DNA from: Clostridiales bacterium
Lineage (GTDB): Bacteria; Bacillota; Clostridia; Lachnospirales; Lachnospiraceae
Direction: 5' to 3'
Length of the DNA: 20,550 bases
Assembly (NCBI GenBank): GCA_018366495.1
Contig: JAGZHZ010000038.1
Location: 1 to 20,550, forward strand
In this document: positions 14,831 through 20,550 of the stretch, piece by piece
Position numbering within the stretch: position 1 is the first letter of the stretch
Layout of the letters: each line of letters opens with the position of its first letter
Made by a program: the position numbers and the translations under genes
The notes under the pieces: model-generated
What the model was told of the DNA's origin: nothing
The model's database searches: none
What the model saw: the letters and a program-made list of their open reading frames with translations, nothing else

Positions 14831-14874
14831 ATTATATCAAGACAGAAGGTGAAATACACTTACAGTTTTGTAAG
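14831..14874 (-). promoter_or_regulatory. Promoter and BceR-type operator of the ABC transporter operon
   Basis: CTTACA-GTTT-TGTAAG (14859-14874) is a perfect 6-bp inverted repeat that matches the TNACA-N4-TGTAA motif described for BceR-like response regulators. On the minus strand it lies just upstream of a poor -35 region (GTGTAT, 14859-14854) and a perfect TATAAT (14836-14831), spaced 17 bases. A weak -35 with an adjacent operator fits an activator-dependent promoter. Between this promoter and the ATPase start there is a leader of about 140 bases with only a short AGAAG/CTTCT stem. Confidence 0.65.
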
Positions 14875-14991
14875 AAAAATGATTTTGACCGTTTCCGTGA
14901 TATTAAAAAAAAGCAGAGCAGCAGGAAAAGAAATAGAAATTGCGACATTTTAAATTATATTAAAAAACGACGGAAACAAAGAGAAAAGAAA

Positions 14992-15020
14992 TGGAATTTC
15001 TGCAAAAAATCAGATATAAT
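14992..15020 (+). promoter_or_regulatory. Probable promoter of mgsA
   Basis: A perfect TATAAT (15015-15020) lies 17 bases after TGGAAT (14992-14997), a poor -35 match. The predicted start near 15027 supports the downstream ATG (15079) for mgsA over the one at 15034. The rest of the gap back to the ABC promoter holds AT-rich sequence without a recognisable gene. Confidence 0.5.
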
Positions 15021-15078
15021 GGTGGCGTAAAGAATGTCAGATACAGCAACAAAAATAAAAGAAACAGGAGAAGGACAT

Positions 15079-15567
15079 ATGGAAAAATTGACATTGACGA
15101 TTCCAAAACAAAAGAGCATTGCTTTGATTGCTCATGATGGAAAAAAACAGGAACTGATTGCATGGTGCCAGAGACATAAAGAGATTTTATCACAGCATTT
15201 TTTATGCGGTACAGGAACGACAGCCCGTATGATTACGGATGCGACGAATCTGCCTGTGAAAGGGTACAACAGTGGACCGCTTGGGGGAGATCAGCAGATC
15301 GGAGCGAAGATTGTAGAGGGTCAGATTGATCTTGTGATTTTCTTTTCAGATCCTCTGACAGCTGCGCCGCATGATCCGGATGTGAAGGCTTTGCTGCGCA
15401 TCGCACAGGTTTACGATATTCCGATTGCAAATAATAAGTCAAGCGCTGATTTTATGATTACTTCCCCGTATATGACGGAAGAATATGAACATGAAGTAAT
15501 CAATTTTCAGGAGAATATCAGAAAGAGAGCTTCTTCTATGGCAGAAAAGCAAAGAGAAGATATCTGA
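15079..15567 (+). CDS. mgsA: Methylglyoxal synthase
   Basis: MgsA converts dihydroxyacetone phosphate to methylglyoxal and phosphate, a bypass that relieves sugar-phosphate build-up. The 162-residue protein keeps the family residues in E. coli register: H19 and D20 (IALIAHD), the phosphate-binding GTGTTA loop (44-49), D71 (GGDQQ), D91 (FFSDPL), H98 and D101 (PHDPD). The ATG at 15079 is preceded by AGGAGAAGGA. A longer form from 15034 would have no ribosome site. It has a slightly extended, charged C-terminus (NIRKRASSMAEKQREDI). It stands alone, divergent from the ABC operon; no clear terminator follows. Confidence 0.95.
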   Translation: MEKLTLTIPKQKSIALIAHDGKKQELIAWCQRHKEILSQHFLCGTGTTARMITDATNLPVKGYNSGPLGGDQQIGAKIVEGQIDLVIFFSDPLTAAPHDPDVKALLRIAQVYDIPIANNKSSADFMITSPYMTEEYEHEVINFQENIRKRASSMAEKQREDI

Positions 15568-15711
15568 GAAAAGATATTTTATCAAATGTGTTGTAAAACC
15601 CTTTGCTTTAGCTATGGGGAGGGTCAAGAAATATATCAAGAATACTCGTGATTTCATTCATGAGATGAATTGCTATATAGATGGTAATTGAATAAAATTC
15701 AGAAATATTTG

Positions 15712-15741
15712 TTGACAAAAGAGGAATACACACTCTATAAT
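15712..15741 (+). promoter_or_regulatory. Promoter of the T-box leader and ilvBN
   Basis: TTGACA (15712-15717) and TATAAT (15736-15741) are both perfect, separated by 18 bases. Transcription should begin near 15748, giving a leader of roughly 410 bases before ilvB. The 140 bases between mgsA and this promoter show no gene. Confidence 0.85.
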
Positions 15742-15747
15742 AGTAAT

Positions 15748-16073
15748 AACTTTTTGGAAGTATTCTGAAAAAAGAGCTTTTAAATTTAATAAAAATGATA
15801 AATGCGGTGACAGGGAGGAGTAGACAGATTCCAGATGCACAGAGAGAAGATGGCAGGTGAAAATCTTCGTGAAGGATTTGTGGAAGTAGCCTTTGAGCAG
15901 CAAACCGAACAATAGAATTTTTATTTCTATTCAGTAGGCTTTGACGTGATTCTCACGTTACAGGGAAGCGGCATGAGATACAGTGCCGGCAGAGTACAGA
16001 GGAATTCTGTGAAAATAGGTGGTACCGTGGATTTTTGTCCGCCCTAGGCTTTAAATAGCTTAGGGCTTTTTTT
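15748..16073 (+). ncRNA. T-box leader of ilvBN (probable valine specifier GTA)
   Basis: Stem I begins around GGTGACAGGGAGGAGTAGAC (15805-15824), with the AGTA half of the specifier-loop motif. The distal part includes CAGAGAGAAGATGGCAGGTG (15840-15859). The 3' side has GGAAGTAGCCTTTGAGC, where GAA is the other half of the loop motif. The codon that follows it is GTA (15886-15888), read as valine. The conserved T-box sequence TAGGTGGTACCGTGG is at 16016-16030. The transcript is antiterminated when uncharged tRNA, here probably tRNA-Val, pairs with the specifier and the T-box. Specifier assignment rests on alignment by eye. Confidence 0.88.
16041..16073 (+). terminator. T-box terminator before ilvB
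   Basis: GCCCTAGGCT (16041-16050) pairs with AGCTTAGGGC (16057-16066), with one G-T wobble and a TTAAAT loop, followed by seven Ts. It would be prevented by the antiterminator that uses the T-box sequence just upstream. Confidence 0.92.
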
Positions 16074-16158
16074 GTACAAAGAATTTATAGATGCGGAAAG
16101 AATAAATGTTTCAATGAAATTTAGAAAAGATAAAATCAGAAAAAGGGAGGGTTATTTT

Positions 16159-17874
16159 ATGAAACAAATCTCAGGAAATAAATTGTTGGTAAAAGCGTTA
16201 AAAGAAGAAGGCGTGGAAGTTGTTTTCGGATATCCGGGAGCGTGTACAATCAATATTAGCGATGAGCTGTATAAACAAAATGAGATTGCGGTTGTTCTGC
16301 CAAGACATGAACAGGCGTTAGTGCATGAGGCAGATGCATATGCAAGGACAACTGGAAAAGTGGGAGTGTGTCTGGTGACGAGCGGCCCCGGTGCTACAAA
16401 TCTTGTGACAGGACTTGCCACAGCAAACTATGATAGTGTTCCGCTTGTGTGTTTTACAGGACAGGTGGAACGCCATCTGATCGGAAATGATGCGTTTCAG
16501 GAAGTAGATATTGTCGGGATCACCAGAAGTATTACAAAATACGGAGTGACGGTAAAAAACAGGGAGGATCTGGGGAGAATTATCAAAGAGGCATTTTATA
16601 TTGCAAGCACGGGAAGACCGGGACCTGTTCTGATTGATCTTCCAAAGGATGTGATGTCGGAGCTGGGAAGCGCAGAATATCCGAAAACGGTCAACATTCG
16701 TGGTTATAAACCAAATACAAATGTTCATATCGGGCAGCTGAAAAAAGCGATCAAGATGCTGAATAATGCAAAGAAACCTCTTTTCTTAGCTGGCGGCGGT
16801 GTAAACATTGCAAGAGCAAACAAGCTTTTTCAGGAAGTGACTGAAAAGACACAAGTGCCTGTTGTCACAACGGTCATGGGGCGTGGGGCAATCCCGACAA
16901 ACCATCCTTTGTTTATAGGAAATCTGGGGATGCATGGTTCTTATGCAGCAAATATGGCAGTCAGCAGCTGTGACGTTTTATTTTCTATCGGGACACGGTT
17001 TAACGACCGAATTACAGGAAAATTGCACGCATTTGCGCCGAATGCTCAGATCATTCACATTGATATTGACACGGCGTCCATCTCCAGAAACATTCATGTC
17101 GATGTGCCGATCGTGGCAGATGCAAAAGAAGCGATTGAAAAAATGGCAGAGTATGTAGAAGAATGTCATACACAGAAATGGCTGTCTGAGATTGCGCAGT
17201 GGAAGAAAGAACATCCGCTTTTGATGCGCCCAAGTTCTTTAAGTCCGATGGATATTTTAAAAGAAATCAATACGCAGTTTGATGAGGCGATCATTGTGAC
17301 AGATGTTGGTCAGCATCAGATGTTGGTATCACAGTATGCAGAGATTACAGAAAAGAAAAAGCTGATTATGTCTGGGGGACTTGGAACAATGGGATATGGT
17401 TTTCCAGGAGCAATCGGGGCAAAAATTGGAAATCCGGATAAAACGGTCATTGCGATTTCAGGCGACGGCGGAATGCAGATGAATATTCAGGAGTTTGCAA
17501 CAGCCGTTCTGGAGGAACTTCCAGTGATTGCGTGTGTCTTTAACAATGAATATCTAGGAATGGTTCGTCAATGGCAGAAGTTATTTTATGGCAAACGATA
17601 TGCAATGACGAATCTGCGATCGGGCGCTCTTTCCCGTCGGACGGAGGGAGAACAGTATCCGGAATACACGCCTGATTTTGTGAAGCTGGCGGAAAGTTAC
17701 GGCGCAAAAGGAATTCGTGTGACGAAAAAAGAAGAGATTGCGCCGGCATTTGAGGAGGCAAGAAAAAATACGAAGACACCGACTCTGATTGAATTTATCA
17801 TTGATCCAGAGGAGATGGTTTATCCGATGATTAAACCGGGCGGAACGCTGGAAGATATGATTATGGACTGCTGA
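16159..17874 (+). CDS. ilvB: Acetohydroxyacid synthase, large catalytic subunit
   Basis: IlvB is a thiamine-diphosphate enzyme that makes acetolactate or acetohydroxybutyrate from pyruvate, the first common step of valine, leucine and isoleucine synthesis. The 571-residue protein has the catalytic Glu51 (LPRHEQALVHEADAYAR), the FAD/central domain segment IGTRFNDRITGK (277-288), and the thiamine-diphosphate motif GDGG (435-438) through NNEYLGMVRQWQ (462-473). The ATG at 16159 follows AAAGGGAGGG. An upstream in-frame start would lie in the terminator. The N-terminal loop reads GYPGACTINISDELY in place of the more usual GYPGGAV-P-YDAL form. It is controlled by the T-box leader and followed by its regulatory subunit. 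Confidence 0.96.
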   Translation: MKQISGNKLLVKALKEEGVEVVFGYPGACTINISDELYKQNEIAVVLPRHEQALVHEADAYARTTGKVGVCLVTSGPGATNLVTGLATANYDSVPLVCFTGQVERHLIGNDAFQEVDIVGITRSITKYGVTVKNREDLGRIIKEAFYIASTGRPGPVLIDLPKDVMSELGSAEYPKTVNIRGYKPNTNVHIGQLKKAIKMLNNAKKPLFLAGGGVNIARANKLFQEVTEKTQVPVVTTVMGRGAIPTNHPLFIGNLGMHGSYAANMAVSSCDVLFSIGTRFNDRITGKLHAFAPNAQIIHIDIDTASISRNIHVDVPIVADAKEAIEKMAEYVEECHTQKWLSEIAQWKKEHPLLMRPSSLSPMDILKEINTQFDEAIIVTDVGQHQMLVSQYAEITEKKKLIMSGGLGTMGYGFPGAIGAKIGNPDKTVIAISGDGGMQMNIQEFATAVLEELPVIACVFNNEYLGMVRQWQKLFYGKRYAMTNLRSGALSRRTEGEQYPEYTPDFVKLAESYGAKGIRVTKKEEIAPAFEEARKNTKTPTLIEFIIDPEEMVYPMIKPGGTLEDMIMDC

Positions 17875-17891
17875 GAATAGAAAAATATTTT

Positions 17892-17916
17892 GGCGCAAGG
17901 CTGTTCTTGCTGCGCC
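17892..17916 (+). other. Small hairpin between ilvB and ilvN
   Basis: GGCGCA (17892-17897) pairs with TGCGCC (17911-17916) around a 13-base loop, ending 5 bases before the AAAGGA ribosome site of ilvN. There is no T-run, so it is not a terminator. It might set the relative translation or stability of the two cistrons. Confidence 0.4.
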
Positions 17917-17939
17917 GGATGAAAGGAACGGGAATCAAT

Positions 17940-18449
17940 ATGGAAAAAGGTATGAAAAAAAGATGGATTTCTCTTTATGTAGAAAATCAGGTAGGTGTAC
18001 TTTCAAAAATTTCAGGTCTGTTTTCAGGGAAATGTTATAATCTGGACAGTCTGACAGTAGGCACGACAGAAGACCCTACCATATCAAGGATGACGATCGC
18101 AACGGTCAGCGACGACGAAACGTTTGAACAGATCAAAAAGCAGCTGAACCGTATGGTTGAAGTAATCAAGGTGATTGATTTTACAAATATCTTTGTGAGA
18201 ATGAAAGAGATTCTGTATGTGAAGGTGAGAAAATGTACGCCGGAAGATAAAGTAGAATTGTTTCAGATTGCAGAGACTTTTAAGGCAAAAGTAATTGATT
18301 ACGGTAAAGACAGTTTGCTTCTGGAATTTGTCCAGACTGCGACAAAAAACGATGCCGTTGTGAAACTGATGAAAGAGGAATTTGAAAGCATTGAAGTTGT
18401 GCGCGGAGGAAGCGTGGGAATTGAGTCGATCAGTATGATGGAAAGATAA
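17940..18449 (+). CDS. ilvN: Acetohydroxyacid synthase, small regulatory subunit
   Basis: The 169-residue protein begins with an ACT domain (about residues 8-85; SLYVENQVGVLSKISGLFSG, then YNLDSLTVGTTEDPTISRMTI). This domain binds valine for feedback control in the family. The C-terminal domain that activates IlvB follows. The ATG at 17940 is preferred, with AAAGGAACGGGA before it. An ATG at 17919 and another at 17952 are in frame and cannot be ruled out. It lies 65 bases after ilvB and shares its transcript and T-box control. Confidence 0.92.
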   Translation: MEKGMKKRWISLYVENQVGVLSKISGLFSGKCYNLDSLTVGTTEDPTISRMTIATVSDDETFEQIKKQLNRMVEVIKVIDFTNIFVRMKEILYVKVRKCTPEDKVELFQIAETFKAKVIDYGKDSLLLEFVQTATKNDAVVKLMKEEFESIEVVRGGSVGIESISMMER

Positions 18450-18529
18450 AGTGAGATAGATCAGAGTAAATCAGAACAGGATGAATTCAATTAAAAAAAA
18501 CAACCGAAACTATATTATAAAAGCAGCAT

Positions 18530-18579
18530 AGCAATTCATCCCTCCATTTGCAGAAGTGAGGGATGAATTGCTTGTTTTG
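18530..18579 (+). terminator. Terminator of ilvBN
   Basis: A perfect 15-bp stem, AGCAATTCATCCCTC (18530-18544) with GAGGGATGAATTGCT (18558-18572), is followed by TGTTTTGT. It lies between two convergent genes and may also serve the MATE gene on the other strand, though the T-run there is weaker. Confidence 0.9.
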
Positions 18580-18624
18580 TACTTAAAATAAAGAAGTCCA
18601 GTCATTGCGGAGGACATATATCTT

Positions 18625-19962
18625 TCATGCAGCAGATGATTTTTTGCCTTCGTACAGCACATAGATCAAAGTATACAGAGCCATGATGCCGGAGACAATC
18701 GGGGCGATTTTGCCCAGCATTCCGAGATCAGAAGAAAAATATTTTCCAAAGAAATAGACCATAGGAATGCGGAGAAGGAGGGCTCCTGCACTGCAGCTGA
18801 TCATTGTCCAGACTGTTTTCTGGCGTCCGTTCAGATAGCCGTTCAGGCAGAAGACAATCGCAACAAGGATGTAATCGTAACTGCAGGAGCGGAAAAATGG
18901 GATTCCCGCCGCAATTATATTTTCATCACTGGAAAAGACGCGGATCATAGAAGCAGGATTGAACTGTGCCCAGATCCAAAATAAAAAGGAGACAAACAGT
19001 GCAAAACTCATTCCATACCACAGGGATTTTCTGGCTCGCTCCGGCTTTCCAGCGCCAATATTCTGTGCTGTGATGGCGGCAAGGGCGTTTGCCATTGACG
19101 TAGCAGACAGCATGGCAAAGACATCGTATTTGCTGCTGATTCCAACGACAGATGCCGCAAAGACACCACATTTGTTCATCACAGTCATCAGATACAGAAA
19201 AGAGATTCGAACCATCATCTCCTGAAAGGAGATCGGTATCCCGACAAAAGCCAGTTCCTTTGCGACAGTTCCGGTGATGCGAAAGCTGGAGGGCTTAAAA
19301 TCAAATAGAAAATGGCTTTTTTTCAGATAAATGATGGATAAAATCATGCTGAATGCCTGTGACAAAACAGTGGCGAGCGCTGTGCCGCTGACTCCCATAT
19401 GACCGTACTTTACAAAGACAATATCGAGGACAATATTCAAAAAGCAGGCAATTCCCACAAAGATCATCGGCCGTGTGGAGTCGCCGTATCCTCTTAACAG
19501 AGCGCTGATTGCATTGTAGCCGCAGATGAAAATGTTTCCGAGAGAGCAGATGGTGACATACTGTGCCGTCAGGTCAAACGATTCTTTCGGAGTCTGCAAA
19601 AGATTCAGCAGGGGATCTCGAAACGCAATCATGCCCACGGTGAGCAAAACGGCTGTGAGGGCAAAGACACTAAGTGTCGTCCCGATCGTCTGCCTGACAC
19701 GCACGAGATTTTTCTGACCCATATATTTTCCGATCAAAATGGTACTGCCTAGCGTCAGACCAGAAACAAGACTGGTGATGATCTGGGTGACTTGCGTTCC
19801 TGTGGAGACGGCGGCGACACTTTCAGAAGAGCAGTACTTTCCGACAACAAAGAGATCGACGGCGCCGTACAGAGACTGTAAAATGTTTGCAATCAAAAAT
19901 GGAATGGCAAATAAAAACAGAGTCTTTACAATACTTCCGTCAGTAAGATTTGTCTTTTTCAT
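18625..19962 (-). CDS. MATE-family multidrug / cation efflux transporter
   Basis: The 445-residue integral membrane protein has about 12 hydrophobic segments in two related halves, the length and layout of MATE (NorM/DinF-type) exporters. It starts LTDGSIVKTLFLFAIPFLIANILQ and shows the family's DLFVVGKY segment near residue 40, and IPISFQEM at the start of the second half. Such proteins export drugs or metabolites using a sodium or proton gradient; the substrate is not predictable. The ATG at 19962 follows AGAGGA at 7 bases. It is monocistronic, convergent with ilvN and downstream of the small VbhA-like gene. Confidence 0.93.
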   Translation of the reverse strand: MKKTNLTDGSIVKTLFLFAIPFLIANILQSLYGAVDLFVVGKYCSSESVAAVSTGTQVTQIITSLVSGLTLGSTILIGKYMGQKNLVRVRQTIGTTLSVFALTAVLLTVGMIAFRDPLLNLLQTPKESFDLTAQYVTICSLGNIFICGYNAISALLRGYGDSTRPMIFVGIACFLNIVLDIVFVKYGHMGVSGTALATVLSQAFSMILSIIYLKKSHFLFDFKPSSFRITGTVAKELAFVGIPISFQEMMVRISFLYLMTVMNKCGVFAASVVGISSKYDVFAMLSATSMANALAAITAQNIGAGKPERARKSLWYGMSFALFVSFLFWIWAQFNPASMIRVFSSDENIIAAGIPFFRSCSYDYILVAIVFCLNGYLNGRQKTVWTMISCSAGALLLRIPMVYFFGKYFSSDLGMLGKIAPIVSGIMALYTLIYVLYEGKKSSAA

Positions 19963-20000
19963 AATATAATCCTCTTTCCTCAGTTTTTCTTTCTTTTTTT

Positions 20001-20028
20001 ATTATATCGGTTCTGCAAATAGGGGCAA
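20001..20028 (-). promoter_or_regulatory. Probable promoter of the MATE gene
   Basis: On the minus strand TTGCCC (20028-20023) and a perfect TATAAT (20006-20001) are separated by 16 bases, about 40 bases before the MATE start codon. This suggests the transporter is transcribed separately from the small gene upstream. Confidence 0.5.
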
Positions 20029-20052
20029 GAGATTTTTGCAATGATTTCTTTT

Positions 20053-20238
20053 TTATATTTCTTTTTTGTATTTGGCGGTGATTTCATCAATGACTTGTTC
20101 AAATGTTTTTTTACCGTTTGCGATCGTATATAAGTTCTGATAGGCTTCTTCTGTTAAAGACATATCTTCGACTGCCATAGTTGCGGCGACCTGCTTGATC
20201 TGTTCTTCCTTTTTATAAGATAATGCTTCTTGGGACAT
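20053..20238 (-). CDS. VbhA-like small antitoxin-family protein
   Basis: This 61-residue protein is predicted all-helical. Its core, residues 14-57 (QIKQVAATMAVEDMSLTEE...YTIANGKKTFEQVIDEITAKY), resembles VbhA-type antitoxins, which block Fic AMP-transferase toxins. The Fic-inhibitory motif is [S/T]-x3-E-[G/N]. Here T20-MAV-E24-D25 keeps the key Thr and Glu but has Asp in the last place. AAAGGAGAGA precedes the ATG at 20238, and a TATAAT (20284-20279) lies upstream. No Fic gene is adjacent: downstream is the MATE gene, and upstream is non-coding to the window end. It may be an orphan antitoxin-like regulator or the remnant of a toxin-antitoxin pair. Confidence 0.65.
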   Translation of the reverse strand: MSQEALSYKKEEQIKQVAATMAVEDMSLTEEAYQNLYTIANGKKTFEQVIDEITAKYKKEI

Positions 20239-20550
20239 AAGTTTTTCTCTCCTTTTTTATTTCAATTTTCGTTATAAAATTATAACATAGATGCCTTGCC
20301 TGGATGATAAGATTATGAAAAATATGATTCTGTGGTGAACTGGGGCTGTCGCACTAGCAAATATTTTTTTGCTGGGCGGCAGCCCTGCTTTATACCCAAA
20401 TGGGAGCGAAATCGGTTGTGATTTCGCCCCCATCCCTTATAAACACAGTTTATTCCCAGACATCCCTTTCGGCATGCCTGATTTTAAACTGTTTTGTTTT
20501 CAACCATTAAAATCTATGCTGTCTTTAATGAAAAAAGATGACTCCCCGTT
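20239..20550. other. Gene-free right end with tandem hairpins
   Basis: Beyond the small gene's promoter no convincing gene is visible to the window end. The stretch holds two hairpins, described separately. The last 90 bases are AT-rich. A short minus-strand open frame at 20500-20550 (reading NGESSFFIKDSIDFNG then stop) could be the end of a gene lying to the right, but is too short to assign. Confidence 0.4.
20342..20435. repeat. Two adjacent inverted repeats (hairpins)
   Basis: Hairpin 1: GGGCTGTCGC (20344-20353) pairs with GCGGCAGCCC (20376-20385) with one wobble, and the interior TAGCAAA / TTTGCTG pairs further. Hairpin 2: ATGGGAGCGAAATC (20400-20413) pairs with GATTTCGCCCCCAT (20420-20433) with one mismatch and a 6-base loop. 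They lie about 15 bases apart. No long T-run follows either one, so they may be terminators of a gene to the right on the minus strand, or ends of a small mobile repeat. Confidence 0.6.

Noticed and set aside
15568..15711. Terminator after mgsA (ACCCTTTGC region and ATTCAT/ATGAAT stem)
   Set aside because: Pairings are short and have no T-run, so no confident terminator could be called.
16072..16158. Longer start for ilvB at 16072
   Set aside because: It begins in the T-run of the T-box terminator; the ATG at 16159 has a strong ribosome site and the family N-terminus.
1..20550. CRISPR arrays, rRNA or tRNA genes
   Set aside because: No regularly spaced direct repeats, no rRNA-like sequence and no cloverleaf with the conserved T-arm were seen on either strand.
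20500..20550. Possible C-terminal end of a gene on the minus strand
   Set aside because: Only 16 codons are visible, with no recognisable motif; it is noted in the right-end entry but not called as a gene.

Overview
The window looks like a chromosomal segment from a Gram-positive, low-to-mid GC member of the Clostridia, most likely a gut Lachnospiraceae-type bacterium. The reasons are strong AGGAGG-type ribosome binding sites, a T-box leader, a cobalamin riboswitch with an intrinsic terminator, a BceAB-type ABC transporter, and protein sequences of clostridial type. The species cannot be fixed from the sequence alone.

Left part (about 1-12,000, visibly GC-richer). It opens with the 3' end of a large serine recombinase gene of the TnpX/TndX type, ending in a terminator, so an integrative element probably lies to the left. 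Next is a divergent LysR gene facing a tightly coupled operon: argG, a purA-type gene, pyrB and pyrI, followed by a hotdog thioesterase and a DUF1275/YoaK membrane protein. Three of these enzymes (ArgG, PurA, PyrB) condense L-aspartate with a second substrate, so the operon gathers the aspartate-consuming branch points of arginine, AMP and UMP synthesis under one promoter. A strong bidirectional terminator separates it from a convergent methionine module on the minus strand. That module reads, in transcription order: sigma-A promoter, cobalamin riboswitch and terminator, small cysteine-rich protein, LysR regulator, then a second promoter carrying a LysR-type dyad near -66, metE, and a short MetE-like protein (YxjG/YxjH type). 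This suggests that vitamin B12 turns off the B12-independent methionine synthase, possibly through the LysR protein.

Junction near 12,000. A BceB-type permease gene stops abruptly inside its last membrane helix, about 50 bases from the promoter of the methionine module. Base composition shifts here too, so this is a probable recombination joint.

Right part (about 12,000-20,550, more AT-rich). A BceA/BceB ABC transporter pair on the minus strand has a TTACA-N4-TGTAA operator in front of it but no two-component system nearby. Diverging from it is mgsA (methylglyoxal synthase). A T-box leader then controls ilvB-ilvN (acetohydroxyacid synthase). A MATE efflux gene and a small VbhA-like antitoxin gene follow on the minus strand. 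The window ends in a gene-free stretch with two tandem hairpins.

The clearest candidates for unusual biology are the aspartate operon with its divergent PurA, the two-tier riboswitch/LysR control of metE, the Fic-less VbhA-like antitoxin, and the truncated, regulator-less BceAB.
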